Notes: generated by a model from the sequence alone, not told the origin. A stretch of 64,000 nucleotides of DNA from Prostheceraeus crozeri (GCA_907163375.1 CAJQUW010007497.1:238501-302500), one strand, 5' to 3'. Positions 40,247 through 50,579 are shown, counted from the stretch's first letter. Numbers and translations: made by a program.

Positions 40247-40297
40247 TTTCCGTGTTAGTCTTTGCTAAAACCTATCTTTACCACATTTGCATAGGTA

Positions 40298-40627
40298 CTA
40301 ACTATTGCGACATAAGTGACACTCGAAATGAGCAATATCACAGTGGTTACATTGGCAAAGTTGAATGCAATTACGTATGAAACAGCGTTGACAAAAAGCA
40401 TGCTTACATCTCTTGAAGATGCGCTTTTCATTTCCATCCTTTCGCTTACATACATCGCAACACATAGTTTCACCGTTACTGATGTCTATAGCAAGTCTTT
40501 TTGAAGATATGAATTTGCTAGCCTTTTCTAAATAATAGACGCATGTACAGAAGGAATATACTTCGAGAGTGAGCAGACATAGCTCGAAAACCAGTTGTGC
40601 TACAATCAAGTACCACTGCATTTTCAA
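40298..40627 (-). CDS. Polinton membrane-anchored RING-type protein
   Basis: 109 residues. A hydrophobic helix (WYLIVAQLVFELCLLTLEVY) opens the protein. The C-terminal 50 residues have a RING pattern: CCDVCKRKDG, FKRCKHAFCQRCFIRNC, then CQCNHCDIAHFECHLC, i.e. C-x2-C, C-x-H-x2-C-x2-C, C-x-C/C-x2-C spacing with two zinc sites. RING proteins usually act as ubiquitin E3 ligases; here it could modify host proteins at a membrane, which is an inference. The ATG overlaps the upstream gene stop by 4 bp. Confidence 0.7.
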   Translation of the reverse strand: MKMQWYLIVAQLVFELCLLTLEVYSFCTCVYYLEKASKFISSKRLAIDISNGETMCCDVCKRKDGNEKRIFKRCKHAFCQRCFIRNCIQLCQCNHCDIAHFECHLCRNS

Positions 40628-41034
40628 TTTTTCTTTATGGAAAGTTGAATGTGAATATCTGAAATCGCTTCAATCACTAGACTGCTGCCATGATGGTTAA
40701 ATGCGTTAAGACGTTCAGCAATTTTTATCATATGTCTTTTAAAAAATTCTTCGGGGTGATCTACCACTTCCATTGAATAAGAAGCAAAATGGAAAGAGCG
40801 ACTTTCCACCTCTTCCATTCCAAAATGACTAAACTTAATTTTCGCAACTAATCGCGCCATGATAATGCTATCAGAGAATGTATTCATTAACTCTAGAAAT
40901 AGAGTGCTAGCATCATCGACCACTGCTTCGATGTCGGTCTCATCTTTATGAAAATTTATCACATAATCTTGAACAGCTCCTTTTAAACTTTGCCTATAAA
41001 AATGTAATGTTCCGCAGTCGTTTGAGAAAGACAT
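40624..41034 (-). CDS. Polinton protein resembling a polymerase-associated domain
   Basis: 136 residues: LHFYRQSLKGAVQDYVINFH, LMNTFSDSIIMARLVAKIKF, EFFKRHMIKIAERLNAFNHH, GSSLVIEAISDIHIQLS. A domain of this shape (sheet strands, then a long helix followed by G-S-x-W/L-x-(L/I)-x-x-I-x-x-(I/L)-x-(I/V)) often lies near replication genes or at the start of large proteins in invertebrate Polintons. Here it is free-standing. The role is unknown to me. Confidence 0.6.
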   Translation of the reverse strand: MSFSNDCGTLHFYRQSLKGAVQDYVINFHKDETDIEAVVDDASTLFLELMNTFSDSIIMARLVAKIKFSHFGMEEVESRSFHFASYSMEVVDHPEEFFKRHMIKIAERLNAFNHHGSSLVIEAISDIHIQLSIKKN

Positions 41035-41121
41035 GATCGCCCTTTATCTAACCCATCCATTGTATGAAAACAACAACTCTTCTCATAGTAACATTTATTG
41101 AATAACGGTAACAAGCATGCA

Positions 41122-41670
41122 TTATAAATCAATGGTTTGAAAGAGATAAAATAGATACAGCTGGTAACTATCATACAGCGAGCAATGATAACCATACAGG
41201 ACTTTGGCAGTGTTGAAGTAAGGAGGAAAGAAGCATTGGTTATGAACGTAGCTACTACAACGAACAGACAAAATAGGAACACACAAATCCTTAAAACGTT
41301 TCGTGACTTCATGGTAGTGTTGATTCACTCTACTATCCCAAGGCGGGAGCAAAATATCATCAATGATTAGATTGGGAAATACTTTCCTCTCCTTACCAGG
41401 ATTATTACAAAAGATGCGTATAACATTGAAAGTAGCTAACCATCGTTTAAAGTCAATAAGAAGAGCACTCTCACAAGAAAAGCCATAGTCTTGCAAATAT
41501 TTCAGATTAAGTCCATGAATGTGTTTTCTCGCCCATTGATCAACATTGGGATTGCAGTTGGCATGTTGATGATAGACACTGACAATCTGATATGTCCAAT
41601 TGTTCATAGCAATAGCACTGAGCTCCTGTACAGGTTCACCCTCACAATCCATAAAAATGATGATAGAAGC
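41122..41670 (-). CDS. Polinton DnaQ-like exonuclease-fold protein
   Basis: About 182 residues. It reads IIIFMDCEGEPVQELSAIAM (a D-x-E-type first motif), VSVYHQHA, WARKHIHGLNLKYLQDYGFS, LLIDFKRWLA, and DILLPPWDSRV. This D-C-E-G-x-P-(V/I)-Q-E-L-(S/A)-(A/S) protein is common in invertebrate Polintons and looks like a DEDD exonuclease fold. It is possibly a proofreading or nucleic-acid-processing enzyme. A splice-acceptor-like ttttag lies just before GCTTCT at 41670, in frame with the coding sequence, which hints at leader splicing; ATG 41652 is the alternative start. Confidence 0.68.
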   Translation of the reverse strand, partial: ASIIIFMDCEGEPVQELSAIAMNNWTYQIVSVYHQHANCNPNVDQWARKHIHGLNLKYLQDYGFSCESALLIDFKRWLATFNVIRIFCNNPGKERKVFPNLIIDDILLPPWDSRVNQHYHEVTKRFKDLCVPILSVRCSSYVHNQCFFPPYFNTAKVLYGYHCSLYDSYQLYLFYLFQTIDL

Positions 41671-41704
41671 CTAAAACGGAAATTTACACATCTAAGGAAA
41701 CGAT

Positions 41705-41953
41705 CTATAACATATTACAAAATGAAGAATTACATCGATGCTTTTCACGACAAAATACGCAAATGATATGATGGCAACGAAGAAGTAAAATGTATCTAAT
41801 AAGACCACGTCTACGACACTCAAAGCACATAAGCGAATTGTCATAGGGTAGAGTTAGGAAAGGACTAGTAATTCTCCTTCTTTGATTTGCGTTTTGATGC
41901 AGCATTCTTCTCCGACTTGCGCTTCGTACCACTGCTGTTAAGGATTTGATCAA
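41705..41953 (-). CDS. Polinton small RING-like zinc protein
   Basis: The informative part is the C-terminal 41 residues from an internal ATG (about 41830): MCFECRRRG, LLRCHHIICVFCREKHRC, SSFC, a C-x2-C / C-H-H / C-x2-C / C pattern like a minimal RING. The N-terminal part overlaps the end of the 41865-42569 gene in another frame and may not be coding. It parallels the RING protein at 40298-40627. Confidence 0.5.
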   Translation of the reverse strand: MIKSLTAVVRSASRRRMLHQNANQRRRITSPFLTLPYDNSLMCFECRRRGLIRYILLLRCHHIICVFCREKHRCNSSFCNML

Positions 41954-42569
41954 TTATGTCATCCACGTTGGGTGGTTTTGGAATATATAGGATGGATTCC
42001 ATATGCATGGAGAGAGAGGCTATTTTATTATCCTTGTGTCGACCATAATATAGCCCATTCACTTTGAAAAGGATATCCCAAGTACCTTCTCCGAGCTCAT
42101 CACATCTGATGGGTATTGAATGATCTCCATCCTTCTTATAGTAAGTACACCAATGTGATACTGGTAGGCAAATGTGATTACCATTCCAAATCTTTCTATA
42201 GGGAGTATCCTTGTCATCTCTCGCCTTCCACTCTTGAGCAAGAGGAGTAGGAATGTCCATATTTAATGTCACGTACTCCTCAATAATATCAAGTTGGTGG
42301 CGAATGTACGGACTCACGGGGATCAGTATGTAGTCCCCATACTGATTGCGCATTATCTTGACATCCGTGGAAGGGAGCATTCCCGTTTGGAGTACTACGC
42401 TATGATCGTCATAACGCAAGACTTGTTTAAATTTACGCTGTAGCGGTGTAGGATTATGTACCTTGGTTGTTTCTTCCACTGGCCTCAGTTGTAGATGATC
42501 TGATCGTAGCGAACCTTGTAACGTTTGACCGCCATTTTGTCCTACTAGTGTAGCAGATGGAGTAGATGC
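41865..42569 (-). CDS. right-end Polinton protein, unrecognised
   Basis: About 235 residues, the first gene of the minus cluster. A leader exon supplies the ATG (42639-42637), followed at once by gtaagt; the frame resumes after an acceptor at about 42570 with GCATCTACT. Landmarks are NPTPLQRKFKQVLRYDDHSV, PSTDVKIMRNQYGDYILIPV, WNGNHICLPVSHWCTYY and a basic tail (GTKRKSEKNAASKRKSKKEN) like a nuclear signal. I do not recognise it; its place behind the strongest-looking promoter suggests an early or regulatory protein. Confidence 0.6.
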   Translation of the reverse strand, partial: ASTPSATLVGQNGGQTLQGSLRSDHLQLRPVEETTKVHNPTPLQRKFKQVLRYDDHSVVLQTGMLPSTDVKIMRNQYGDYILIPVSPYIRHQLDIIEEYVTLNMDIPTPLAQEWKARDDKDTPYRKIWNGNHICLPVSHWCTYYKKDGDHSIPIRCDELGEGTWDILFKVNGLYYGRHKDNKIASLSMHMESILYIPKPPNVDDIIDQILNSSGTKRKSEKNAASKRKSKKENY

Positions 42570-42636
42570 CTGAAAATGAAAAAGATTGTATTAAGTTTAC
42601 GTTCAAGGGAGGAGAGGGAGGAAATTAGCGACTTAC

Positions 42637-42748
42637 CATTTTAGTTGGATAATAGAACAGGGAACTAGAGAGAGAGAAAATGTGCGTCCGTCACTCGTGT
42701 GATTCAACGATGGAATGATTCTCACTGTGGAAGGCTCGCTATTTATAT
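42637..42748 (-). promoter_or_regulatory. right-end Polinton promoter, TATA box and ATG-only leader
   Basis: On the minus strand a TATATAAA box (42748-42741) precedes gaatcacacgagtgacggac and a (TC)n run, closely matching the polymerase promoter at 26344-26462. It ends with aaaATG then gtaagt. Both promoters face into the element. The intron starts also match (atttcctc...). Confidence 0.65.
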
Positions 42749-42800
42749 AGAAATGCTTGATTCTCATTGGATGATGATCCTCATTGGACAATAACATCAA

Positions 42801-44516
42801 GGTGATTCCAAATCTGAAATCCGTTTTCCAATCCGATGCTTCGTTTTGGCGCTACAGCCCAAAACGTCCCAAATTCTAACTCTGTCGTTTTTCGCCAATG
42901 TCCCAAAATCTTAAATGGCGTCTCACATCTAAACGAAGACAGATAGGAACAAGCCGATTCTTTCAGTGAATTTGTCTCACTCTTAGCTTTCAAACGAGCT
43001 ATGGCACGACTAAATCCGTCCACTGGAAGCCAAAATCGAAGCTAGCTCTCCCGAGGGGGGGGGGGTAGGGTGGGAAAAACTTGTCGACCTAACTTTTGAC
43101 GAGGAAGACGATGGTAGTACTGGCGCATCGAATTTCGACACTTTGGAAAAAAATTTTCATTTTTACCGTACACAGTCACTCTGACACTTAGGATTTTTTC
43201 AACCTTTCCTAAAATCTTGTAACCGCTCTAACTTTTGAACGGCTGATCGGATTGACTCGCGCCAAAAAATGTCATAGGTTAGTTTTTCATCCTCTTTCGA
43301 ATGCAACCCGAACGAACAAAATCCGTCCACTAGAAGCCGAGATAGCAGCTAGCTCTCCCGGGGGGGGGTAGGGTGGGAAAAACTTGTCGACCTAACTTTT
43401 GACGAGGAAGACGATGGTAGCACTGGCGCATCGAATTTCGACACTTTGGAAAAAAATTTTCATTTTTACCGTACACAGTCACTCTGACACTTAGGATTTT
43501 TTCAACCTTTCTAAAAATCTTGTAACCGCTCTAACTTTTGAACGGCTGATCGGATTGACTCGCGCCAAAAAATGTCATAGGTTAGTTTTTCATCCTCTTT
43601 CGAATGCAACCCGAACGAACAAAATCCGTCCACTAGAAGCCGAGATAGCAGCTAGCTCTCCCGGGGGGGGGGTAGGGTGGGAAAAACTTGTCGACCTAAC
43701 TTTTGACGAGGAAGACGATGGTAGCACTGGCGCATCGAATTTCGACACTTTGGAAAAAAATTTTCATTTTTACCGTACACAGTCACTCTGACACTTAGGA
43801 TTTTTTCAACCTTTCCTAAAATCTTGTAACCGCTCTAACTTTTGAACGGCTGATCGGATTGACTCGCGCCAAAAAATGTCATAGGTTAGTTTTTCATCCT
43901 CTTTCGAATGCAACCCGAACGAACAAAATCCGTCCACTAGAAGCCGAGATAGCAGCTAGCTCTCCCGGGGGGGGGGTAGGGTGGGAAAAACTTGTCGACC
44001 TAACTTTTGACGAGGAAGACGATGGTAGCACTGGCGCATCGAATTTCGACACTTTGGAAAAAAATTTTCATTTTTACCGTACACAGTCACTCTGACACTT
44101 AGGATTTTTTCAACCTTTCTAAAAATCTTGTAACCGCTCTAAGTTTTGAACGGCTGATCGGATTGACTCGCGCCAAAAAATGTCATAGGTTAGTTTTTCA
44201 TCCTCTTTCGAATGCAACCCGAACGAACAAAATCCGTCCACTAGAAGCCGAGATAGCAGCTAGCTCTCCCGGGGGGGGGGGTAGGGTGGGAAAAACTTGT
44301 CGACCTAACTTTTGACGAGGAAGACGATGGTAGTACTGGCGCATCGAATTTCGACACTTTGGAAAAAAATTTTCATTTTTACCGTACACAGTCACTCTGA
44401 CACTTAGGATTTTTTCAACCTAAGGGGTAGGGGTAGGGGGGGTAGGGGTAGGGGGGCGTAGGGTGGGAAACGGCCGCCATCTTGCGCTATCTGGTGTTTG
44501 TCACTTGCTTACTACT
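42801..44516. repeat. Polinton right terminal inverted repeat with 303-bp tandem array
   Basis: Inverted match of the left end. About five copies of a roughly 301-305 bp unit are visible: the phrase gtagggtgggaaaaacttg recurs near 43066, 43370, 43671, 43973 and 44278. Each unit has a long G run, a gagctagc-type segment and a cgctctaacttttgaacgg segment. The left end has only two to three units, so the array has expanded or contracted on one side. Confidence 0.9.
44422..44460. repeat. GGGTA-rich tract near right Polinton terminus
   Basis: Repeats of ggggta with longer G runs, mirroring the C-rich tract at 21904-21966. It lies about 55 bp from the element's end. Confidence 0.8.
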
Positions 44517-44579
44517 AACCAGTATAGTGCAACGACACATTGTTTTTACTTGTGTTGTTTTACAAGGTCAAGACAACAT

Positions 44580-45390
44580 ATAGGATGCGAATCTATGCTA
44601 TACTGGTTGAACGAGTGTATTTGTATGATTCCGGAAAGATTTATCAAATCTTTTATCACGAATGCGATTGCCTTCATTCTGAATAGCAATTACTTCTCTT
44701 TTAACGACGTTGCGTGCCTCCAAGCTGCTGGAACTACAATGGGAACAAAAATAGCCTCTATACTTACGCAAATTCTGTGATGGGATATTTTGAAGTAAAA
44801 GTGTACTGTGGATATAATGAAATCTTTCCATCTGATGTAAGTAAAATTTTGAGAAATTCATTGCTGCGTTATCTCGACGATTGTTGGCTCGCTTGGAACC
44901 AAAGCTGGGGATAAACTCACTATTTGAAATGCTGAATACTTTATATGAGCCAATTTAATTCACGTTTGAGAAAGATTGTGATAGCATATTTTTGTAGATG
45001 TCCATGTATGCAAGAAAAGTAATTCGCAGTATTGCTGAAACTGATATTCATTATAAAGTCATGGACACTTTCAACTACGTACTATTCAACTCCAATAATC
45101 TCTGCCATGCTTTGCGTAATATCTCTTTATATCAACGCATCGCTTCGGATAAGAATTTTGGAGAAAGAAGCTTCCTAGAGATGAAGCGGAGACTGATGAA
45201 GCTATGTTATCCACGCAACTGAATTGATAACGCAATAAGTAGGATAGAGCAAAGGAGCCAAGAGAATGTAAAATCAAATATGACAAACGAAAAACACAAG
45301 GATGATAGCAATTTGAATCTTGTGCAAACATATAATCGGAATAATGCAAACATTAACAACAGTTAATATCCACAGCTGTAAATTCTCCGT
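44580..45390 (+). mobile_element. decayed Penelope-like reverse transcriptase (third family)
   Basis: In several + frames: MIPERFIKSFITNAIAFILN, NYFSFNDVACLQAAGTTMGT, ANSVMGYFEVKVYC, SLLRYLDDCWLAW (catalytic aspartates), and further on SLYQRIASDKNFGERSFLEM and an NRNNANI end. This is the Penelope reverse-transcriptase order. Several frame changes interrupt it and no GIY-YIG domain is seen. It is older than families A and B, and lies directly right of the Polinton. Confidence 0.78.
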
Positions 45391-46233
45391 CAAATTGTAC
45401 GAGCTTCAAAAATCAAAAAGTGGGAGGAGCATTCCGACAACCTACGTATCCTTACTAAGAACAACCGGTACACAGTCACCGGTGTCAGTAAACGTGATGA
45501 GCCTCTGTCTATTTAAATGCTGCGACATTCTGCAGACAGTCCAAAGAACTACTTTTACATGGTTCGTTTGTGAAAGTTTGTAAAAGTCAGGGAATTTTGA
45601 AAAAAATTGAATGCCTTTTAAGGTTTGTGAATTTCACGATTTTTAGAATAGTTTGTGAATTTTGGAAGAGCGTAACTAAATTTCTGTAGCTGCTTTGCTT
45701 TCACGGTTTTGAATATCATGAAGTCAGACCTAGTGTAGTAAAATTGAATGGTTTTGTCATAAAATCACAAAATGTGGTCAAATTTTTCGAAAATTATAAA
45801 AGAATTTGTCAGTTGAAGCGTTAACGTGTTCTTTGAATCAGAACTGTTGAAGTAACTAAATTCCAAGTTTGGAACCACGTTTTTGAGACTGGGATCATGT
45901 TCTTTGTACACAACGCATAAATGTTTCATGACAGATTCACATGTACATTCCTTTGAATACGTGAGTGCGCGCCATGAAGATTACGATTTTCTCAATGAAG
46001 CAGCAAGTGTGTGACCGCATGGTTTATGTTTCGGTTTGCTTCCTCACGGTGGATAAGCCTTAAGCCAGCCTTACTCGGAATTTTGGATAAATGGGAAAAC
46101 TTGAAGCAGTTTTTTTTGGAATAAAGTACTTCATCACAGAAAAAATCAGAAGTGCTAAACAGTCAACTGATCACCACATGCGGATCGCAAGTATATTTTA
46201 AATACTTTATCGAAAGTTTACTTCCTAGCCATC
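45391..46233. other. DHX37 intron, nothing recognised
   Basis: AT-rich sequence without a domain or repeat boundary. Phrases such as gaattttg and gtttgtgaa recur irregularly. Confidence 0.5.
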
Positions 46234-46800
46234 TTGGTTTTCGTCAATCAGCATTTTGGGGCATTCTTTCTGAAGTTCCAAAGAAGACAGCCTATTATTC
46301 ATGTCTTGAACCTATTATTCTTAGTTAACGGAAATGATGCAGAAGTGTATCATGAAGAAGTTGCTAACAGGACCAGACAGGACGCAGAAGTCACTAAAGT
46401 TTGTTGTGAATCTTGCAAAAATTGATCAAAGCATGAAAATGGAAAATTTATCGGGAAGACGATGTTGGAGCGAATACCATGTCGTATTTATTGAATAATG
46501 AAGTTTGTGAAAGTGACGTGGAGAATTTTAAGAATACCTGTGTTGATATATTTGTGGCATTTGTCAGCAACCTACAAAAGTCTCTTCCCTTTGATTCGAC
46601 GGTACTAAAAGGCAGCCATGCTTCAACCAGATGAACGTCCTGATCCGATTTCGTTATCCTCAATATCCCGTCGAATCCCAACAATTCTGGAGCCACTGAA
46701 GTCTGTGCTGAACACTGCATTCCGACGTTCGAATGAACAATCAGAAACTCGATCAAAAAAAGATTTCTGGGATGGAGTGAGGACTGAATGGATAATCTAT
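46234..46800 (+). mobile_element. possible hAT transposase fragment
   Basis: A + frame near 46457-46630 reads DVGANTMSYLLNNEVCESDV then ENFKNTCVDIFVAFVSNLQK, resembling the middle region of large hAT transposases (helical segment before the C-terminal domain). Neighbouring frames are broken and no ends are visible. It may be part of an older copy of the hAT at 48205-50579. Confidence 0.35.
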
Positions 46801-47031
46801 TAGCTTGAAGCCTACATTCCGTCGTTTCTTTGCTCTTCTATGTCACAGAATGAATTTCGAGGAAGGTCTCAAACAAAGTTCTTGTTAGAAGCGTGTTCAC
46901 GAAGAACTTCTGGATTATCTCTCTGAAGAATCGATCAAAATTGGGAAAAAGCATCAAAAATCGCGAAAAAGTATCAACGTGCACACTGCACAGTACATGT
47001 GTTTATAATAAGCTGTTTCATGCGTCCTGAG

Positions 47032-47773
47032 AATTCACATGCATCTCATCAGAATTCTATTCAATTCTCCATAAATTTTAACCACAGATACTCTACTTCA
47101 TATCTGACCTATGAACAAAAGAATTTTGAACCATAGATATCGTAACACTGTTTCATAGCTATCTATAAAGTATCAAAATTCCCACCTGCAACGAATTATA
47201 ATTATCAACACTTTTTTTAGTTCCTATGTTTCGAAAACTCGTCTGTATTCAATAATTTGAATTCGATTTCACGGGAAATTTAACTTTAAGTTTTCTGGTG
47301 ATGATATGCAGGGTGGCGGCCAGATTTCAAGATTCACATTTTTCGGGCTGTTTCATCGAATTAATCGCATAAAAATTCATCGCATAATTTTCGATCGGTT
47401 TAATTGGAATAACATATCTGGTCAATATAAAAAATAGCTTGAAAATTCGATGAAACAGCCCGAAAAATGTGAATCTTGAAATCTGGCCGCCACCCTGCAT
47501 ATCATCACCAGGAAACTTAAAGTTAAATTTCCCGTGAAATCGAATTCAAATTATTGAATACAGACGAGTTTTCGAAACATAGGAACTAAAAAAAGTGTTG
47601 ATAATTATAATTCGTTGCAGGTGGGAATTTTGATACTTTATAGATAGCTATGAAACAGTGTTACGATATCTATGGTTCAAAATTCTTTTGTTCATAGGTC
47701 AGATATGAAGTAGAGTATCTGTGGTTAAAATTTATGGAGAATTGAATAGAATTCTGATGAGACACATGTGAAA
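47032..47773. mobile_element. large near-perfect palindrome (foldback-type element)
   Basis: The arms 47034-47362 and 47444-47772 are reverse complements over 329 bp with only about three or four mismatches by eye, around an 81-bp AT-rich loop. The whole unit is flanked by a 6-bp direct repeat cctgag (47026-47031 and 47774-47779), consistent with transposition. The outer ends read ttcacatg. No open frame is present. It resembles foldback or MITE-like palindromic elements. A transcript through it would form a long hairpin RNA. Confidence 0.85.
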
Positions 47774-47779
47774 CCTGAG

Positions 47780-48196
47780 TACTTTTTAAAACAGCGTGTT
47801 AAAATCTAGCAAACTATGAACTGACTTCTAACAACGTAAATGCGGCCAAATTAACTCTTGAATAACTTCTACTAAAAACCTTTCATTGTCATTCTCATTT
47901 TGCAGATTTATTCAGAATTCTTATAAAAATGCGGTGATCTATATTTTCTTGAATTAATAGGTTTGAGGGGTTGTCCCTGCAAATGCTACCATTGTTATTT
48001 ATTAGTCGGTTTAGATTGGAAATCACTTACACGTCCCTTAACCTCATGCCTTTACCTTATCCAATTTTTCCCTGGTGTAGTTGGCTTGTGATATAATGTT
48101 CGATGTGACTGAACGTTATTAAGCAAGATGATTTCGAATTACACAGTATTCTGTAACGAAAATGATCAGAGTCAATGTTGAAACGCACATGTGTTA
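47780..48196. other. DHX37 intron, nothing recognised
   Basis: AT-rich spacer between the palindrome and the hAT element; no gene or repeat seen. Confidence 0.5.
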
Positions 48197-48204
48197 TGCA
48201 GAAG

Positions 48205-50579
48205 CAGACCTGTCAACTGTCCCGGATTTTCCGAGACAGTCCCGGATGTACCAGAAAAAATGTAAAATTTTCTCTGATATCTAGATTATTATGCTGAAAT
48301 GAATTTTCAACAGTTTTGGAACACATAATTCAAAATATTGTGCGCTGCGCGCGCAATCTTAAGATATAAAGGTTTATATTAAGTTCGCGATACTGGTGGA
48401 AACTCGTGGAACTCGTGTTTTTATATCCAAGAACTTCAAAAAAGCTGACGACCCACTGAAGCAGTACACAACCTTTTGGCTACCATTATTTATGCACAAC
48501 AATCCATCTTAAACACGCATTTGAAAAGCAAGTAATTGACGTGGCAATGAAAAAGTTTGTGGCGAATTGCCGGTTTTGATAGATGAGATTTTGATGGACA
48601 TTTACTATTTCTTCCAACATAGTAGCAAGAGAAAACGAGAATTTAAAGAATTTCTGATTCTTCTTAGTGATGAGACGAAGGAATTCCTGAAATCTTGTCC
48701 TACACGTTGCCTCTCCTTGTAGGTTTGTTTGCATAGGACAGGTGACCTATGGAAGCCTTTATCACTTTGTGAATTCCGAACTGACGAGACTTGAGGAGAA
48801 AATCAAGAAAACGAAAAAGTCGGAAGCAAGCAGCTGGTCCAGAAGAAAATTCCATCATCCACGCTGTGGAAACGAAGAAGGTTACGGAGTCTTCGTACAA
48901 CCATCAGCGACTGATTCGAATTACAGCTTTTCTGAAGAGCAAACGTGCAGCAGTGTATTGTCGATTTCTCTTATGGTTTCTTCCGAGTGTTGACAATCTT
49001 AATAAAAAGTTTCAAAGTGACGAACCATTGATCCATTTAACAAATAAACTTTTGAGTAACTTTCTACATGATATACTTTCGAGGTTCATGCAGCCCTCTG
49101 TTCTTGCTGATGTTAGGGATGTGCGTACCGTTGATTACAAGAACAAAACGATTCATCATACTGAAATTGAACTTTTCATCGGGAAAGATTCTTTAATTGA
49201 GAAACTAATCAAGAATGGAAAAATGAGATTCTTACAGATGCAAAGGCTTTTTACATAACGACAGTGACGTATATTTTGAAACAATTTCCGATTGTCAGTC
49301 ATCTCTTTCGCAATGCCGAAGTTGCGGATGTGCAAAATCGGACAGATTCAATTTGGAGTCAGTTACATTTTTTTCTTTCACGCATTCAGATCGCACGCTC
49401 TATTGATGATGTACATTCAGGCCTCTGTCGGTATCAGTCATTTCCGTTGCCAGTAGAGTTAACAGGGAGTGAAGTGTTCTGGCATCATCTCAAGTCGTGG
49501 AGAGATGTTGATGGCACATGTCCATATCAGGCCTAGTTTGTGTCATGCTCGGAAATCTTTCAATATTTCACAGTAATGCCGATTCAGAGAGAATTTTCAG
49601 CATGGTTAGAAAAACTAGGACTGAATCCCGTGCTTCAATGTCCATACCTACCATTGAAGCGCTTATGATAAATAAGATGGGAGCTGTTGTTCAGATGACT
49701 GATTGTGCTTTGACTAAGTGTAGAAGGGCCACCATGGGCATTTTGAGGATATAATTACCTGAGACATGGAGTTTCCTCTTAGATTTATTTATCTTCATGT
49801 CATTATGTAACTCAACATTTTTGTTATCTGTTCTTACAGAAATCTACCACTAATCCTACATTATGATGTAGAATAAGGAAATCATATTTTGTTGAAAAGA
49901 TTTTCATTTATTGCATCTTAATTATTGCATGATACTGTATAGAAAATAATTACATCTTTTTTCTTTTATTATTACATCTACTTTTATTTATTACATTTAT
50001 TACTTAATTGTGCTTTTGTTGGGACTTTTTCAGAACACAGGCAACCAGAAGGTAACAAGTCAAATAATTCGAGGAAATAGTGGGAGGCATCATAGCGATA
50101 GCGATAGACATGTCATAATCTCGTGTCATATAGGCTCAATATTTTAGAACTTGCTTTTGGTCTTAATTTACTCATTCTCATGGCATCTTAGATTAGGAGG
50201 TGATAATAGATACTGACATGTACATGTATAACTCGGCACATTAAATCACGTCTACTATTGCACTGCATGCGATTACTTGCTCATTTTTACTGAGAAAAAT
50301 TTCGTCTCAAAATCAATCGTGTTACCGAGTAATAAGCACAGTCTTCATGGCAATGTTCTTCATGATTTGCGGTTTCTAGACCCTTTGTCTGGCAAGAAGT
50401 AGAACTATAGAGCAAGAATCTCAGGTGGCGGCCCGATATCGAGTGAATGTTGTAAGTGATATTTTCAACTATTTATTTCAAATCGTGAATAGAGGTGAAA
50501 AGATAATGAAACCATCACTCGACCATATTGGCGATGACAATTTTTGTCCCGGATTTTTATTTTACTAGGTTGGCAGATC
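48205..50579 (+). mobile_element. hAT transposon with decayed transposase
   Basis: It is bounded by an 8-bp direct repeat tgcagaag (48197-48204 and 50580-50587). The ends show an imperfect inverted repeat (CAGACCTGTCAAC left; GATCTGCCAACC read inward from the right), and both sides carry a tcccggat(t)ttt segment. Inside, + frames encode hAT transposase pieces (see next entry). After 49754 there is no further coding. About 2.4 kb, a common size for hAT elements of the BED/KIAA type. Confidence 0.78.
48650..49754 (+). pseudogene. hAT transposase, broken
   Basis: Consecutive frames give RFLLWFLPSVDNLNKKFQSD, EPLIHLTNKLLSNFLHDILS, RFMQPSVLADVRDVRTVDYK, then TVTYILKQFPIVSHLFRNAE, and finally NLSIFHSNADSERIFSMVRK, the hAT C-terminal dimerisation region (H-S-N-A-D-x-E-R-x-F-S). 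The frame changes at least three times (between 48791-49258, 49264-49536 and 49518-49754). The order matches hAT transposases with a DUF4371-like core. Confidence 0.75.

Larger units (their letters stand above)
21849..44516. mobile_element. Polinton/Maverick element, near-complete fossil
   Basis: A 22.7-kb element with ends AGTAGTAAGC...GCTTACTACT, flanked by a perfect 6-bp duplication aaccag (21843-21848 and 44517-44522). Terminal AG/CT and 6-bp target duplications are Polinton hallmarks. The inverted repeats are identical over the first 60 or more bases and extend about 0.95 kb on the left and 1.7 kb on the right. It encodes polymerase B, integrase with chromodomain, packaging ATPase, adenovirus-like protease, major capsid protein and other genes. 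It looks almost whole, with about two breaks, and young, judging by its perfect duplication and long open frames. It sits in a DHX37 intron. Confidence 0.96.

Noticed and set aside
43555-44095. Repeated 78-codon frames in the right terminal repeat
   Set aside because: They are the same 303-bp unit read in one frame; identical products reflect repeat copies and the G-run, not genes.
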